Assembly: GCA_964370015.1 (NCBI GenBank)
Contig: CAYJHD010000004.1
Location: 1-64,000, forward strand
Length of the DNA: 64,000 nucleotides
Direction: 5' to 3'
Source: CAYJAD01 sp964370015
GTDB lineage: Bacteria; Desulfobacterota; Desulfovibrionia; Desulfovibrionales; Desulfovibrionaceae
The notes below the pieces were generated by a model, which saw only the letters and a program-made list of their open reading frames with translations, did not search any database and was not told the origin of the DNA. The stretch's first letter is position 1. Every line of letters starts with the position of its first letter. A program made the translations under genes and the position numbers. Shown in pieces: positions 1 to 7,728 of the stretch.

Positions 1-19
1 GAGCCTTACAGGCGCATAA

Positions 20-46
20 GAAAAACCACCAGCTAGGCTGGTGGAT
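20..46 (-). terminator. Rho-independent terminator
   Basis: On the minus strand an 8-bp perfect GC-rich stem (26-33 with 37-44, 3-nt loop) is followed by five T. It lies just past the stop of the minus-strand membrane protein gene that begins near 1589, so it ends that transcript. Confidence 0.85.
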
Positions 47-62
47 TCTTACTTCAGTAGTG

Positions 63-1589
63 TTAGTTTTTACGCCTTCGAAATACACGCCATATCCACA
101 CTAAGGTTAAAGCTGCGTAGATAAAAGCTAGGGTGTGTAAATTACCCATGGCACCAATACTTTCTCCCCAAGACCAATAATGCGGTTGTCCTCTGCCTAA
201 AAGATAGGCCAAAAGTAAACAGCCGGTCATGACGAGCCATGATGGAGCCAGCCAACTCATGGGGAAGGGATTTTCCCAAAAGAATGATTTACGATAAAAA
301 CGTCTTCTTCCAGCGAAAACAGAAAATAAGAGTAAGCAGAGCATGATGGCACCAAAAAGGTGTATGCCCTTTAAAATGGCGCAAACGATACCAAGGGAGG
401 CAAAAAAGAGCGTATAGCGCCAAGCCTTTGCCTGACGAATTTCTAAACCATAGGCTAAGAAAAGTAATATGGTGCCGGAAAGAGCACAGAGGGCGTGTAA
501 GAGTATAGCCATGGGGTGTGACCAATTGATGGAGAGGAAAAAATGCCCACGATGCCATACGGGAAGAGCCGTAAATAGCAGAAATAACGAGCCTACACCA
601 AAAGTTATGCGGGCATTGATGCTGTGCGATAAGACAGAAAGCCAGCGGCCTGCGTCGCGTAATATACCTTTATTTTGGCGAATTTCATAAGTGGCGAGCA
701 ATAGAGCCGCCATGAGCAAAGGAAGAATGAAATAAATAATACGAAAACACAAGACCACGGCAATGACCATTTGTTCATTGGGGGTATTGGTTAAGTGTAA
801 AATAACCAGTTCAAACACACCTACCCCGCCGGGGATATGTGTTAACACCACAGCCACTTGCGCCATGAGATAGCTTGGTAAAAACTGTCCGAAAGAAACG
901 CCAAGCTCTGGCGAAAAGAGTACATACATACAGCCGGCGGCAACTATAAGGTCAATGCCGGCCACAAAGGCTTGTAAAAGAGCCACCTTAAGGGGGGGGA
1001 AGGAAAATTCTTTACCAAAAAGAGTAATGGTTTTACGCACAAAATGACAGGCGATGAAATAAATTATGGCCACAGAAAAGAGCAATCCGCCCAGTAAACG
1101 GATGTCTTTGATGGGGAAAGCGTGCAAGAATTCTTCGGGAATGATGGGAGGATTTACCATGAACACAAGACCGCATAGCCCCAGAGCTCCCACCCAAAAG
1201 GTAACGGCCAACATCAGCACCAAGCGTACTATATCTGCAACAGAAAATCCCCATGTGGCGTAAAATCTATAACGCACTGTGGTGCCACCCAAAAGGGCAC
1301 CAAAATTATAGCTGACGGTTTGTCCGATGAAGGAAACAAGGGAAACGCGTTTGAGAGAAAGGGGCTTATTAATGGCTACCAATGCCAGCCAGTCGTAGCC
1401 TATAAGTATCATGTAATTTACAAGCATGAGGGCTACAGAGGCTAAAAGTCGCCAATGGGGTATTTGTACAAGCGCATTGCGCACTTCATCAAGGCTGTAG
1501 GATTGTAATTTTTGGTATAAAAGGTACATGGCACCTGCAAAAATACAGGTAATAAGCACTGGGCCAAGATGACGTAAATATTGTTTCAT
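63..1589 (-). CDS. YbhN/MprF-type integral membrane protein (UPF0104, lysylphosphatidylglycerol synthase TM region)
   Basis: The product of about 508 residues is almost entirely hydrophobic, with roughly a dozen predicted membrane helices. The block with GGTTVRYRFYATWG and the later THIPGGVGVFE motif are typical of the membrane domain of the MprF/YbhN (UPF0104) family. In MprF this domain flips aminoacyl-phosphatidylglycerol; stand-alone members have no firmly assigned substrate. No cytosolic aminoacyl-transfer domain follows, so lysinylation activity is not implied. I chose the ATG at 1589 (MKQYLRHLG) over one at 1634 because it sits directly before the first helix; neither has a clear ribosome binding site. 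It is a single gene divergent from greA. Confidence 0.75.
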   Translation of the reverse strand: MKQYLRHLGPVLITCIFAGAMYLLYQKLQSYSLDEVRNALVQIPHWRLLASVALMLVNYMILIGYDWLALVAINKPLSLKRVSLVSFIGQTVSYNFGALLGGTTVRYRFYATWGFSVADIVRLVLMLAVTFWVGALGLCGLVFMVNPPIIPEEFLHAFPIKDIRLLGGLLFSVAIIYFIACHFVRKTITLFGKEFSFPPLKVALLQAFVAGIDLIVAAGCMYVLFSPELGVSFGQFLPSYLMAQVAVVLTHIPGGVGVFELVILHLTNTPNEQMVIAVVLCFRIIYFILPLLMAALLLATYEIRQNKGILRDAGRWLSVLSHSINARITFGVGSLFLLFTALPVWHRGHFFLSINWSHPMAILLHALCALSGTILLFLAYGLEIRQAKAWRYTLFFASLGIVCAILKGIHLFGAIMLCLLLFSVFAGRRRFYRKSFFWENPFPMSWLAPSWLVMTGCLLLAYLLGRGQPHYWSWGESIGAMGNLHTLAFIYAALTLVWIWRVFRRRKN

Positions 1590-1728
1590 AAAAGTCCGAT
1601 GTGAAAGGTATTGCAATGTATGAAAAATATACACAATGTGTTTTCAGAACAAAAGGCTAGTCTTCTGCTCTGGAAAAAGCTCTACCTTTGTACGCGTATT
1701 GCACTTACAATGCAATGGCAAATTTCTC

Positions 1729-1757
1729 TTGACGTATACACCTTTTACACATAAAGT
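1729..1757 (+). promoter_or_regulatory. Probable sigma-70 promoter of greA
   Basis: TTGACG (1729-1734) and TAAAGT (1752-1757) are separated by 17 bp, matching the vegetative promoter at 5/6 and 4/6 positions. Transcription would begin near 1764, upstream of the leader hairpin and terminator. Confidence 0.5.
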
Positions 1758-1781
1758 TATTTAACCATTGGTTAATGGTTT

Positions 1782-1819
1782 GTACGCTTCTTTGTTTTGG
1801 CAAGGAGCGTACTTTTTTT
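1782..1819 (+). terminator. Leader terminator (attenuator) upstream of greA
   Basis: GTACGCTTCTT (1782-1792) pairs with AAGGAGCGTAC (1802-1812) around a 9-nt loop, followed by seven T (1813-1819). It has intrinsic terminator form but lies between the putative promoter and the greA ribosome binding site. A smaller hairpin (1763-1769 with 1774-1780) precedes it. In E. coli the greA leader also terminates early, giving GraL RNA; a similar role here is inference. Confidence 0.7.
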
Positions 1820-1840
1820 CATTATAAGGAAGGAAAGAGC

Positions 1841-2329
1841 ATGAATATCCCCATTTCCAAAGAAGGTTTTGCACTGCTTGAGACTGAACTTGAGCGCCTT
1901 AAAAGTGAAAGACCTCAAATTATTCAAGCTATTAAAGAAGCTCGCGAAGAGGGTGATCTTAAGGAAAATGCCGGTTATGATGCTGCGCGCGAACGCCAAG
2001 GCATGACCGAAGCACGCATAGCCTACATTGAATCGCGCATGGGTCTGTTCCAAATTATTGACCTTGATAGCCTTGAAAGTGATAAGGTTATTTTTGGTGC
2101 CACTGTGGAAGTGGAAGATGTGGACACAAGCGAAACAAAGACCTTCACCTTACTTGGTCCCGATGAAGCCAATTTTTCCAATGGTTCCATTTCTGTACTT
2201 TCTCCTGTGGGCAAAGCTTTGCTTGGCAAGGAAGAAGGCGATGAAGTTACCGTGGAAATTCCGCGCGGACGTGTCACCTATGAAATTGTTTCTGTGAAGT
2301 TTTTAGGTAGCAAAAGAGCTGCCGGATAA
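1841..2329 (+). CDS. greA: Transcription elongation factor GreA
   Basis: This 162-residue protein has the usual GreA length. The N-terminal coiled coil (about residues 8-75) carries the tip motif GDLKENAGYDAARE, with the acidic residues D39 and E42 that direct RNA polymerase backtrack cleavage, and an FKBP-like C-terminal domain follows. GreA enters the polymerase secondary channel and rescues arrested complexes. The ATG at 1841 is preceded by an AAGGAAGGA ribosome binding site; an ORF reading back to 1775 runs through the leader terminator and is not the real start. mtaB follows after 18 bp without a terminator, so the two are probably cotranscribed. Confidence 0.95.
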   Translation: MNIPISKEGFALLETELERLKSERPQIIQAIKEAREEGDLKENAGYDAARERQGMTEARIAYIESRMGLFQIIDLDSLESDKVIFGATVEVEDVDTSETKTFTLLGPDEANFSNGSISVLSPVGKALLGKEEGDEVTVEIPRGRVTYEIVSVKFLGSKRAAG

Positions 2330-2347
2330 CCTTTTAGGTAACACATC

Positions 2348-3763
2348 ATGTCTTTGCCAGCTTGTTGGACTTTCCATATTGTAACCCTTGGGTGCAAAAT
2401 AAATCAGTATGAAAGTCAGGCCGTGCGCGAGGCGTGGACAGCGCTTGGTGGTAAAGAAGTTTCCTTGGAACAGAGGCCACAGGTTTTTTTAGTGAACTCG
2501 TGCGCCATCACTGCCAGAGGTGAACGAGATACCAGACATGCTTTTTATCGCTTGCAAGGGCAAAAAGCACAAGATGGTGCTACATGTTTACGTATTTTGA
2601 CCGGTTGTGCAGCCCCATTGGTGGCGCAAACTTGGGCTAAGCAAGAAAAAGAATCCTATTTTGATGTCCTCATTCCTCCGCAGGCCAAGGCTCTCCTTAT
2701 GCAAGAGCCGGCTCGCTGGGGGGGTGAGGACTTTTTTTCAGGCCGCGAACCTAATGGGCTGTCCATTCCAGAAAAGGTAGATCCCTTTGGGGCTAAAGGT
2801 TTTTCCATACAGGGCTTTCGCAGAGCTCGTCCTGTATTGAAAGTGCAAGATGGATGCTCCCACGGGTGCACATATTGTATTGTTCCTCTCGTGCGCGGGA
2901 AAAGTGTTTCGCGCCCAGCCATGGATATTGTGCATGAAGCACAACGCTTGCTGGAAGCAGGGCATAGCGAGATAATGCTCTCAGGCATAAATTTACATCA
3001 CTACGGGCGTGATTTCACCGCGTATACAGATGGAGTGGCAGATTTTTGGGATCTTGTGGCTTTGCTTGAAAAGCATTTGGCTGGGCAGTGGAGTGGTAAA
3101 GCTCGCTTACGTATTTCTTCATTGGAGCCCAGTCAGCTTACCTCTAAAGGCCTTGAGGTTTTAACAGCTTCCACCTTGCTTTGTCCGCATGTGCATCTTT
3201 CCTTACAGCATGGTGCTCCCTCAGTGCTTAAACGCATGGGCAGAGGGCATTATAAACTCCCAACTTTGCTAGAAAATATACAGCACTTGCGCAAGGCTTG
3301 GCCGCTCATGGCTCTAGGGGCAGATATCCTCATGGGCTTTGCCGGAGAAAGGGAAGAAGATGTACAAGCCACCTTGCAGTGTATTGCTGAGCTTGGTTTG
3401 ACCTATGCGCATGTATTTCCCTATTCCATTCGTCCCGGCACTGCGGCGGAAAAATTCGCAGATCAAGTGCCTCATGCCATGAAATTAGAAAGGGCTGCGC
3501 GTGTGCGCGAGCAAGTTCGTTTACAGCAAGAAACTTTTTTACATACATTAGTTCAGCAAGAAAAATTAGCCTTGGTGCTTGATGGTGGTGGTCATGGTGC
3601 TCAAGACCCAACGGTAGTGGGCTCCGAGACACAACTCTTCAAAGGTGTAGAAGCACATTATGCTTCCTGCCAAATAACGCTTCCTGTGGCGCAAAGTTCT
3701 GGCATTGTATGGGCAAAACCTGTGGGCATCGAAGGGGAAAGCCTCTTGTGCGAGCCCCTCTAG
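2348..3763 (+). CDS. mtaB: tRNA t6A37 methylthiotransferase MtaB
   Basis: This 471-residue protein has the N-terminal UPF0004 domain (TLGCKINQYES with C16, then NSCAIT and TGCAA cysteines for the auxiliary Fe-S cluster). The radical-SAM domain has C170, C174 and C177 in CSHGCTYC, followed by the IVPLVRGKSVSRP stretch typical of MtaB. MtaB adds a methylthio group to threonylcarbamoyl-A37 of tRNAs reading ANN codons. The KINQYES motif favours MtaB over MiaB or RimO. The C-terminal TRAM region is short and weak. It lies 18 bp after greA. Confidence 0.85.
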   Translation: MSLPACWTFHIVTLGCKINQYESQAVREAWTALGGKEVSLEQRPQVFLVNSCAITARGERDTRHAFYRLQGQKAQDGATCLRILTGCAAPLVAQTWAKQEKESYFDVLIPPQAKALLMQEPARWGGEDFFSGREPNGLSIPEKVDPFGAKGFSIQGFRRARPVLKVQDGCSHGCTYCIVPLVRGKSVSRPAMDIVHEAQRLLEAGHSEIMLSGINLHHYGRDFTAYTDGVADFWDLVALLEKHLAGQWSGKARLRISSLEPSQLTSKGLEVLTASTLLCPHVHLSLQHGAPSVLKRMGRGHYKLPTLLENIQHLRKAWPLMALGADILMGFAGEREEDVQATLQCIAELGLTYAHVFPYSIRPGTAAEKFADQVPHAMKLERAARVREQVRLQQETFLHTLVQQEKLALVLDGGGHGAQDPTVVGSETQLFKGVEAHYASCQITLPVAQSSGIVWAKPVGIEGESLLCEPL

Positions 3764-3772
3764 GAAAGTGTT

Positions 3773-4468
3773 TTGACTAGCTGCCATTCTCTCATTTTTG
3801 TTGCAGAAAAGAACACAGCTTTAGCCACTTTTGTGGCGATATTTTCTCTTAAAGAACATGTGTGTTCTTCCGCTTCATATCACGTACATATTTTAACCAT
3901 TGGTTTAACTCATGAGCAAGAGTGCGCTTTGCAAGCCTTGAGTCATGAGGGATTTACTGTACAAACGTATGCCGTGGATAGTGATAAGGAAGATGCCGAT
4001 CCTCAAGATATAGCTGGCATTTTAACCTTACAATTGGCTAATATTTTTTGGGAACTTGAGACGGCTCTTTATGTGGATGCTCACGCGCTGATACAAGCAG
4101 ATGTGCAAGATTTTTTCCAGCTGGATGTACAGTCAGCATATGCGGCCTTGCCAGAGGTCGGCTCCAGTAAGGTGCTATTTTTACATTTAGAAAATATGCG
4201 GGGCCATAAAATAGTGGCTGAGCTCATGGCGTGCAATGTGTCCAAGGGCGATTATGCCGGCTATGAGCGTGCGCTATGTTCAGTACTTGGTGAAAAGTGC
4301 ATCTATCTGTCCACCCATCATGTAAGTTTTGCCTCAGATGAGCAAGGTGTTTGCCATATTTACGAAAATATACAGCAATGTAAGCAAAGCGACGCATGGC
4401 AAAGATATGCCCAAAAAGCCCAACAAGAGTATGCGCCCATGTATGCTGTTTTTGTGAGTGAAGCTTAG
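3773..4468 (+). CDS. Divergent GT8-like glycosyltransferase, TTG start
   Basis: The product is 231 residues. The layout resembles the first two thirds of family 8 glycosyltransferases (LgtC-like): an N-terminal VAEKNTALA stretch, then LETALYVDAHALIQADVQDFF where family members have a metal-binding DxD in a 'YLDADxLVxxDI' context. Here the second Asp is His (DAH), so catalysis by the usual metal site is doubtful. Translation appears to begin at TTG (3773) after a GGAAAG ribosome binding site, 9 bp from mtaB. The stop codon TAG at 4466-4468 is the first three bases of the 149-bp inverted-repeat element, so the original C-terminus may have been lost. Function is uncertain. Confidence 0.5.
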   Translation: MTSCHSLIFVAEKNTALATFVAIFSLKEHVCSSASYHVHILTIGLTHEQECALQALSHEGFTVQTYAVDSDKEDADPQDIAGILTLQLANIFWELETALYVDAHALIQADVQDFFQLDVQSAYAALPEVGSSKVLFLHLENMRGHKIVAELMACNVSKGDYAGYERALCSVLGEKCIYLSTHHVSFASDEQGVCHIYENIQQCKQSDAWQRYAQKAQQEYAPMYAVFVSEA

Positions 4469-4614
4469 ATAGTGTCGTCAAATTGCGAATTTTTGAGTTT
4501 TATCAAGGAAGATGAATGAGCTTTGAGGGAGTGTATAGAGACATACATGACAGAAAAAGTTCGTGAAATCTGACGCAGAGAAAACCCAAAAGGCGCATTT
4601 GACGACACTATCTA
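4466..4614. mobile_element. 149-bp inverted-repeat element, MITE-like
   Basis: An 18-bp perfect inverted repeat, TAGATAGTGTCGTCAAAT (4466-4483) and its complement (4597-4614), bounds about 113 bp with no plausible coding region. If the outer TA pairs are target duplications the element is 145 bp inserted at TA, as for IS630/Tc1-type elements. Each outward arm supplies the TAG stop of the gene running into it. A transcript through it would form a long hairpin, so it may also act as a two-way transcription block. No second copy and no transposase were seen in the window. Confidence 0.6.
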
Positions 4615-5604
4615 GGTTTTTTCGCAAATTCCCACACTTGTGAGATATGCCACGGCATCTTCCATGGTGGCGTAAGGTGTTATCATTTTATTACAAAAAA
4701 TCTTTTGTAAATCACAATGAAAAGTACTGGCATAGCCATGCGCAGCAGCTTCTGCATAAAGCATCTCCACATATTTTTGCCTAAAATACCCCATACGCTC
4801 TAGGCACAAATTGCGAATATCTTGTGCCGATGCGCGGCATTGTAGGGCTGCTTCTGTGGCTAAACGTACCCCTTGAGTGGTTGGTTGGCAAAAGTAGGTA
4901 TAGTCTTTGTGGAAAAAAACATTTCTTCCCCCTTCATTGAGTGTGGATACCACAGGTAAGCCGCAGAGTAGGTATTCGCTGGAGGCAAAACATCCCCCTT
5001 CAGAGGCTGAAAGTATTAAACCGCATGCACTGCGTGCGTAATACTCGCGCAATTGCTCCGCAGTGAAATATGTTTTTATGGTTTTACCTTCATATTGTGG
5101 TCTGTATAGTTGCGGCATTACTTGCCAAAGAGAAGCGTCATATTCGTAATCTGAATCTTTAGTGGCGTAGGTGATGAGGCAGCAAGAATCTAATTCCGCC
5201 GCCAAGTGAATGCGTTTAAAAGGCCGCATGCGTGAGTTGATAATGCCTTGCCAGAGCTTTTCTCTTTCCAAGGGGATATACAGGCGCTCATCTAAAAAGG
5301 CATTGTGGGGGCAAAAAATACTGTGCAGGCCGTGTTTACGCAAGAGCACGTCCTCTTCCGGCATATTGGCCAAAAAGACAAAGCGATGTTGCGGGCGTTG
5401 CCTCATATAAGCTTTGTAATCTTGTATTAGGCGTTCAAGGCGAGGGCGTAAAAGCACCGTCCAGGAAAGGCTGAGCAGTAAAGTGGTGGGGGCCTGGCTT
5501 AGGTTGGGTAAGAGCTGATCAAAGGGGCTTACACCATACTTCCAATCATAACTGTGTAAGATGATGGGGTTTGCCGCTGAGACCACGTGTACGGAAAGAG
5601 CCAT
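4612..5604 (-). CDS. GT-B fold glycosyltransferase (GT1/GT4-like)
   Basis: This 330-residue protein has, near residues 190-240, the pattern CGLILSASEGGCFASSEYLLCGLPVV followed by STLNEGGRN (described in two parts). It matches the C-terminal donor-binding half of GT-B enzymes, where the glutamate of ASEGG holds the sugar nucleotide. No signal peptide or membrane helix is seen, so it is probably a cytosolic or peripheral enzyme of surface-glycan assembly; donor and acceptor are unknown. Its TAG stop (4612-4614) lies within the right arm of the inverted-repeat element. It starts 6 bp after the secreted-protein gene upstream and is likely cotranscribed with it. Confidence 0.7.
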   Translation of the reverse strand: MALSVHVVSAANPIILHSYDWKYGVSPFDQLLPNLSQAPTTLLLSLSWTVLLRPRLERLIQDYKAYMRQRPQHRFVFLANMPEEDVLLRKHGLHSIFCPHNAFLDERLYIPLEREKLWQGIINSRMRPFKRIHLAAELDSCCLITYATKDSDYEYDASLWQVMPQLYRPQYEGKTIKTYFTAEQLREYYARSACGLILSASEGGCFASSEYLLCGLPVVSTLNEGGRNVFFHKDYTYFCQPTTQGVRLATEAALQCRASAQDIRNLCLERMGYFRQKYVEMLYAEAAAHGYASTFHCDLQKIFCNKMITPYATMEDAVAYLTSVGICEKT

Positions 5605-5610
5605 ACTGTT

Positions 5611-5946
5611 TTAGCGATAAATTTCTACGGTTCCGTCGCTTTTAATATGAATTTGCTTAATGCCTTCAAAGAGAATATTTTCAAAAGTAACCACACTGCC
5701 GGCAGGATCTTCTGCCAATACGTTCCATGTGAGATGTGTATCATTCATGGTGATTTTTATGGCTTCCTGTGGGCCAAGGGGGCTTTCAAGTACATTGTAG
5801 GCAGTGTCACTGTCCGTTTTCATGAGGCGAAGTGCGTTTAAAGAAAAATCGCAATCATTAAGCACGATGATTTCACGCGCAAAGCTTAGGCCGCTTAGGC
5901 AAAGCACAAACATGAGGCTAGCGAGAAAGGTATATATCTTTTTCAT
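5611..5946 (-). CDS. Small secreted hypothetical protein
   Basis: The 111-residue product starts with a clear signal peptide (MKKIYTFLASLMFVLCLSG, cleavage likely after LSFA), followed by a polar, probably beta-rich domain of about 85 residues with a single cysteine. No family was recognised. The ATG at 5946 is preferred over a GTG at 5955 because AGGTGA lies eight bases before it. It is exported to the periplasm or beyond, and the gene sits immediately upstream of the glycosyltransferase gene in the same direction. Confidence 0.7.
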   Translation of the reverse strand: MKKIYTFLASLMFVLCLSGLSFAREIIVLNDCDFSLNALRLMKTDSDTAYNVLESPLGPQEAIKITMNDTHLTWNVLAEDPAGSVVTFENILFEGIKQIHIKSDGTVEIYR

Positions 5947-6158
5947 GGTGATCACCTAGGGTTAAAGCTTTTTTCAGACACGGGATAAAATTTTCTCACC
6001 TTTTAATGAACAAAAATCACTATGGTGTCAAGGTGAGGAATGCAAAAGGGGGAATAGAAGTTATTTCTTGCTAGCTAGAGCTGTTTTTGTTAGGAATGCA
6101 ACGCTATGTAAGTGAAATTTTCTTAATGACATATTTATCTTGGCGCGCATGTCTGTGT

Positions 6159-6188
6159 GGGTGCTTTGGCTTGTAATTAAAAGTACCC
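6159..6188 (+). promoter_or_regulatory. Hairpin just upstream of the MBOAT gene
   Basis: GGGTGCTTT (6159-6167) can pair with AAAGTACCC (6180-6188) in a 9-bp stem with one G-U pair and a 12-nt loop. It ends 17 bases before the MBOAT start codon, where it could influence translation. The rest of 5956-6205 shows no gene. Confidence 0.3.
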
Positions 6189-6205
6189 CCTTGTGAGTAA
6201 ATTAT

Positions 6206-7720
6206 ATGAACTTCGTGACACTTTCCTTTGCATTTTTCTTTGTGCTTGTTTTGGCAATCCATGCCATTTTTCGCAAAGGAACACCTCAATATAAAATACT
6301 TTTATTGGGCTTAAGCTGCTTTTTTTATGCCACGGCTGGGCTAAGCTTTTTACCTTTACTCTTTGCGGTGGGCTTGCTCAATTGGTTAACGGCCCATGGT
6401 GTTCATAAGTACGCGTCCATACCTAAGTTTGCACAAGGTATTTTGGCCGTGAATGTTAGTATCCATGTGGGCTTACTTATTTTTTATAAATATTATGAGT
6501 TTTTTCTCTTACATATGGAGCAAGCGTTACAGGTCGTTGGGGTAGAGCTTGCTTTGTATGATCTCATCGCCAATACGGAATTTCTTTTCCCTGTGGGCTT
6601 GTCTTTTTATATATTTCAAGGGCTTTCCTATGCCATAGATCAGTATAGGCAAAAGGAAGCACCGCAATCTCTCCTAAATGTACTGGTTTTTGTATCCTTT
6701 TTTCCCACCATTTTGGCAGGGCCCATTTTACGCGCCAAGGATTTTTTCCCGCAATTGCAGGGTGGTGCAATACCTGAATCTACCTTGGTACAAAAGCAAT
6801 TTTTGCCACAAAATTTACAGCACGTTGAGCAGAAAAAACAAGATATGGTGGTGGGTTTCACCTTCATCTTAAGTGGATTATTTAAAAAGGTTGTTTTGGC
6901 TAGTTACTTATCTGAGCATATTGTTCGTGATGTTTTTTTAACACCAGATGCGTATGCTTCCATAACGGTACTCATGGCTGTGTATGCCTATGCCATGCAA
7001 ATATATTGTGACTTTTCAGGATATTCAGACTTGGCCGTGGGCGTGGCACGTCTTATGGGCTATCGTTTACCGCAAAACTTCAATGCCCCGTATTTGGCTT
7101 GCTCATTGCAAGATTTTTGGCGGCGTTGGCATATTACTCTTTCCACGTGGCTGCGAGACTATTTGTACATTCCCTTGGGGGGTAACAAACGTGGCAATAA
7201 GACATTGAATTTACTTATCACCATGACCCTTGGTGGTTTGTGGCATGGTGCACATTTACGCTTTCTTATTTGGGGTATCATGCATGGCGTGGGTTTAAGT
7301 CTTGTGCATGCTTGGCAAGGTCTATGTAAACTTTTGGGTGTTGCTCAAATGGAAGGTAAGGCTTTGCATGGAATAATGAGTAAGAAAGTTGGCGCGCTTT
7401 TAGGTTGGTTTGTGACCTTTCACTTTGTGTGTTTACTGTGGATATTTTTCCGCGCAGACACAGCCGAGCAGGCCCTTTTTATCATGGAAAGAATAGCCCT
7501 TTGGGAGAGCACCGGAGAAGGATTTGCTGCCTTGGTACCGCTGGCCATTATTGTTACCATGTGTACGCAATGGTATGGAGCGCGTCTTTTTAAAGCTTTT
7601 GTGCATGTGATCTGCGGGCAATGGCTTTTTTTGCAGGTGGCTATTTTTACGGTACTTTGTGCTTTGATACTTAAGCTGGGCCCCGATGGTGTTTTGCCCT
7701 TTATTTATTTTCAATTTTAG
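6206..7720 (+). CDS. MBOAT-family O-acyltransferase (AlgI/DltB-like)
   Basis: This 504-residue polytopic membrane protein has PVGLSFYIFQGLSYAIDQYR, then DFWRRWHITLSTWLRDYLY around residues 303-321 with H309, and LGGLWHGA with the invariant catalytic His347. These are hallmarks of the AlgI/DltB/PatA branch of MBOAT, which passes acyl groups across the membrane onto extracytoplasmic polymers. The downstream gene, 8 bp away, encodes an anchored SGNH protein, the usual partner class that completes the transfer. The pair is therefore likely to O-acetylate a surface polysaccharide. The acceptor cannot be read from the sequence. Confidence 0.9.
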   Translation: MNFVTLSFAFFFVLVLAIHAIFRKGTPQYKILLLGLSCFFYATAGLSFLPLLFAVGLLNWLTAHGVHKYASIPKFAQGILAVNVSIHVGLLIFYKYYEFFLLHMEQALQVVGVELALYDLIANTEFLFPVGLSFYIFQGLSYAIDQYRQKEAPQSLLNVLVFVSFFPTILAGPILRAKDFFPQLQGGAIPESTLVQKQFLPQNLQHVEQKKQDMVVGFTFILSGLFKKVVLASYLSEHIVRDVFLTPDAYASITVLMAVYAYAMQIYCDFSGYSDLAVGVARLMGYRLPQNFNAPYLACSLQDFWRRWHITLSTWLRDYLYIPLGGNKRGNKTLNLLITMTLGGLWHGAHLRFLIWGIMHGVGLSLVHAWQGLCKLLGVAQMEGKALHGIMSKKVGALLGWFVTFHFVCLLWIFFRADTAEQALFIMERIALWESTGEGFAALVPLAIIVTMCTQWYGARLFKAFVHVICGQWLFLQVAIFTVLCALILKLGPDGVLPFIYFQF

Positions 7721-7728
7721 GGTGTTGC

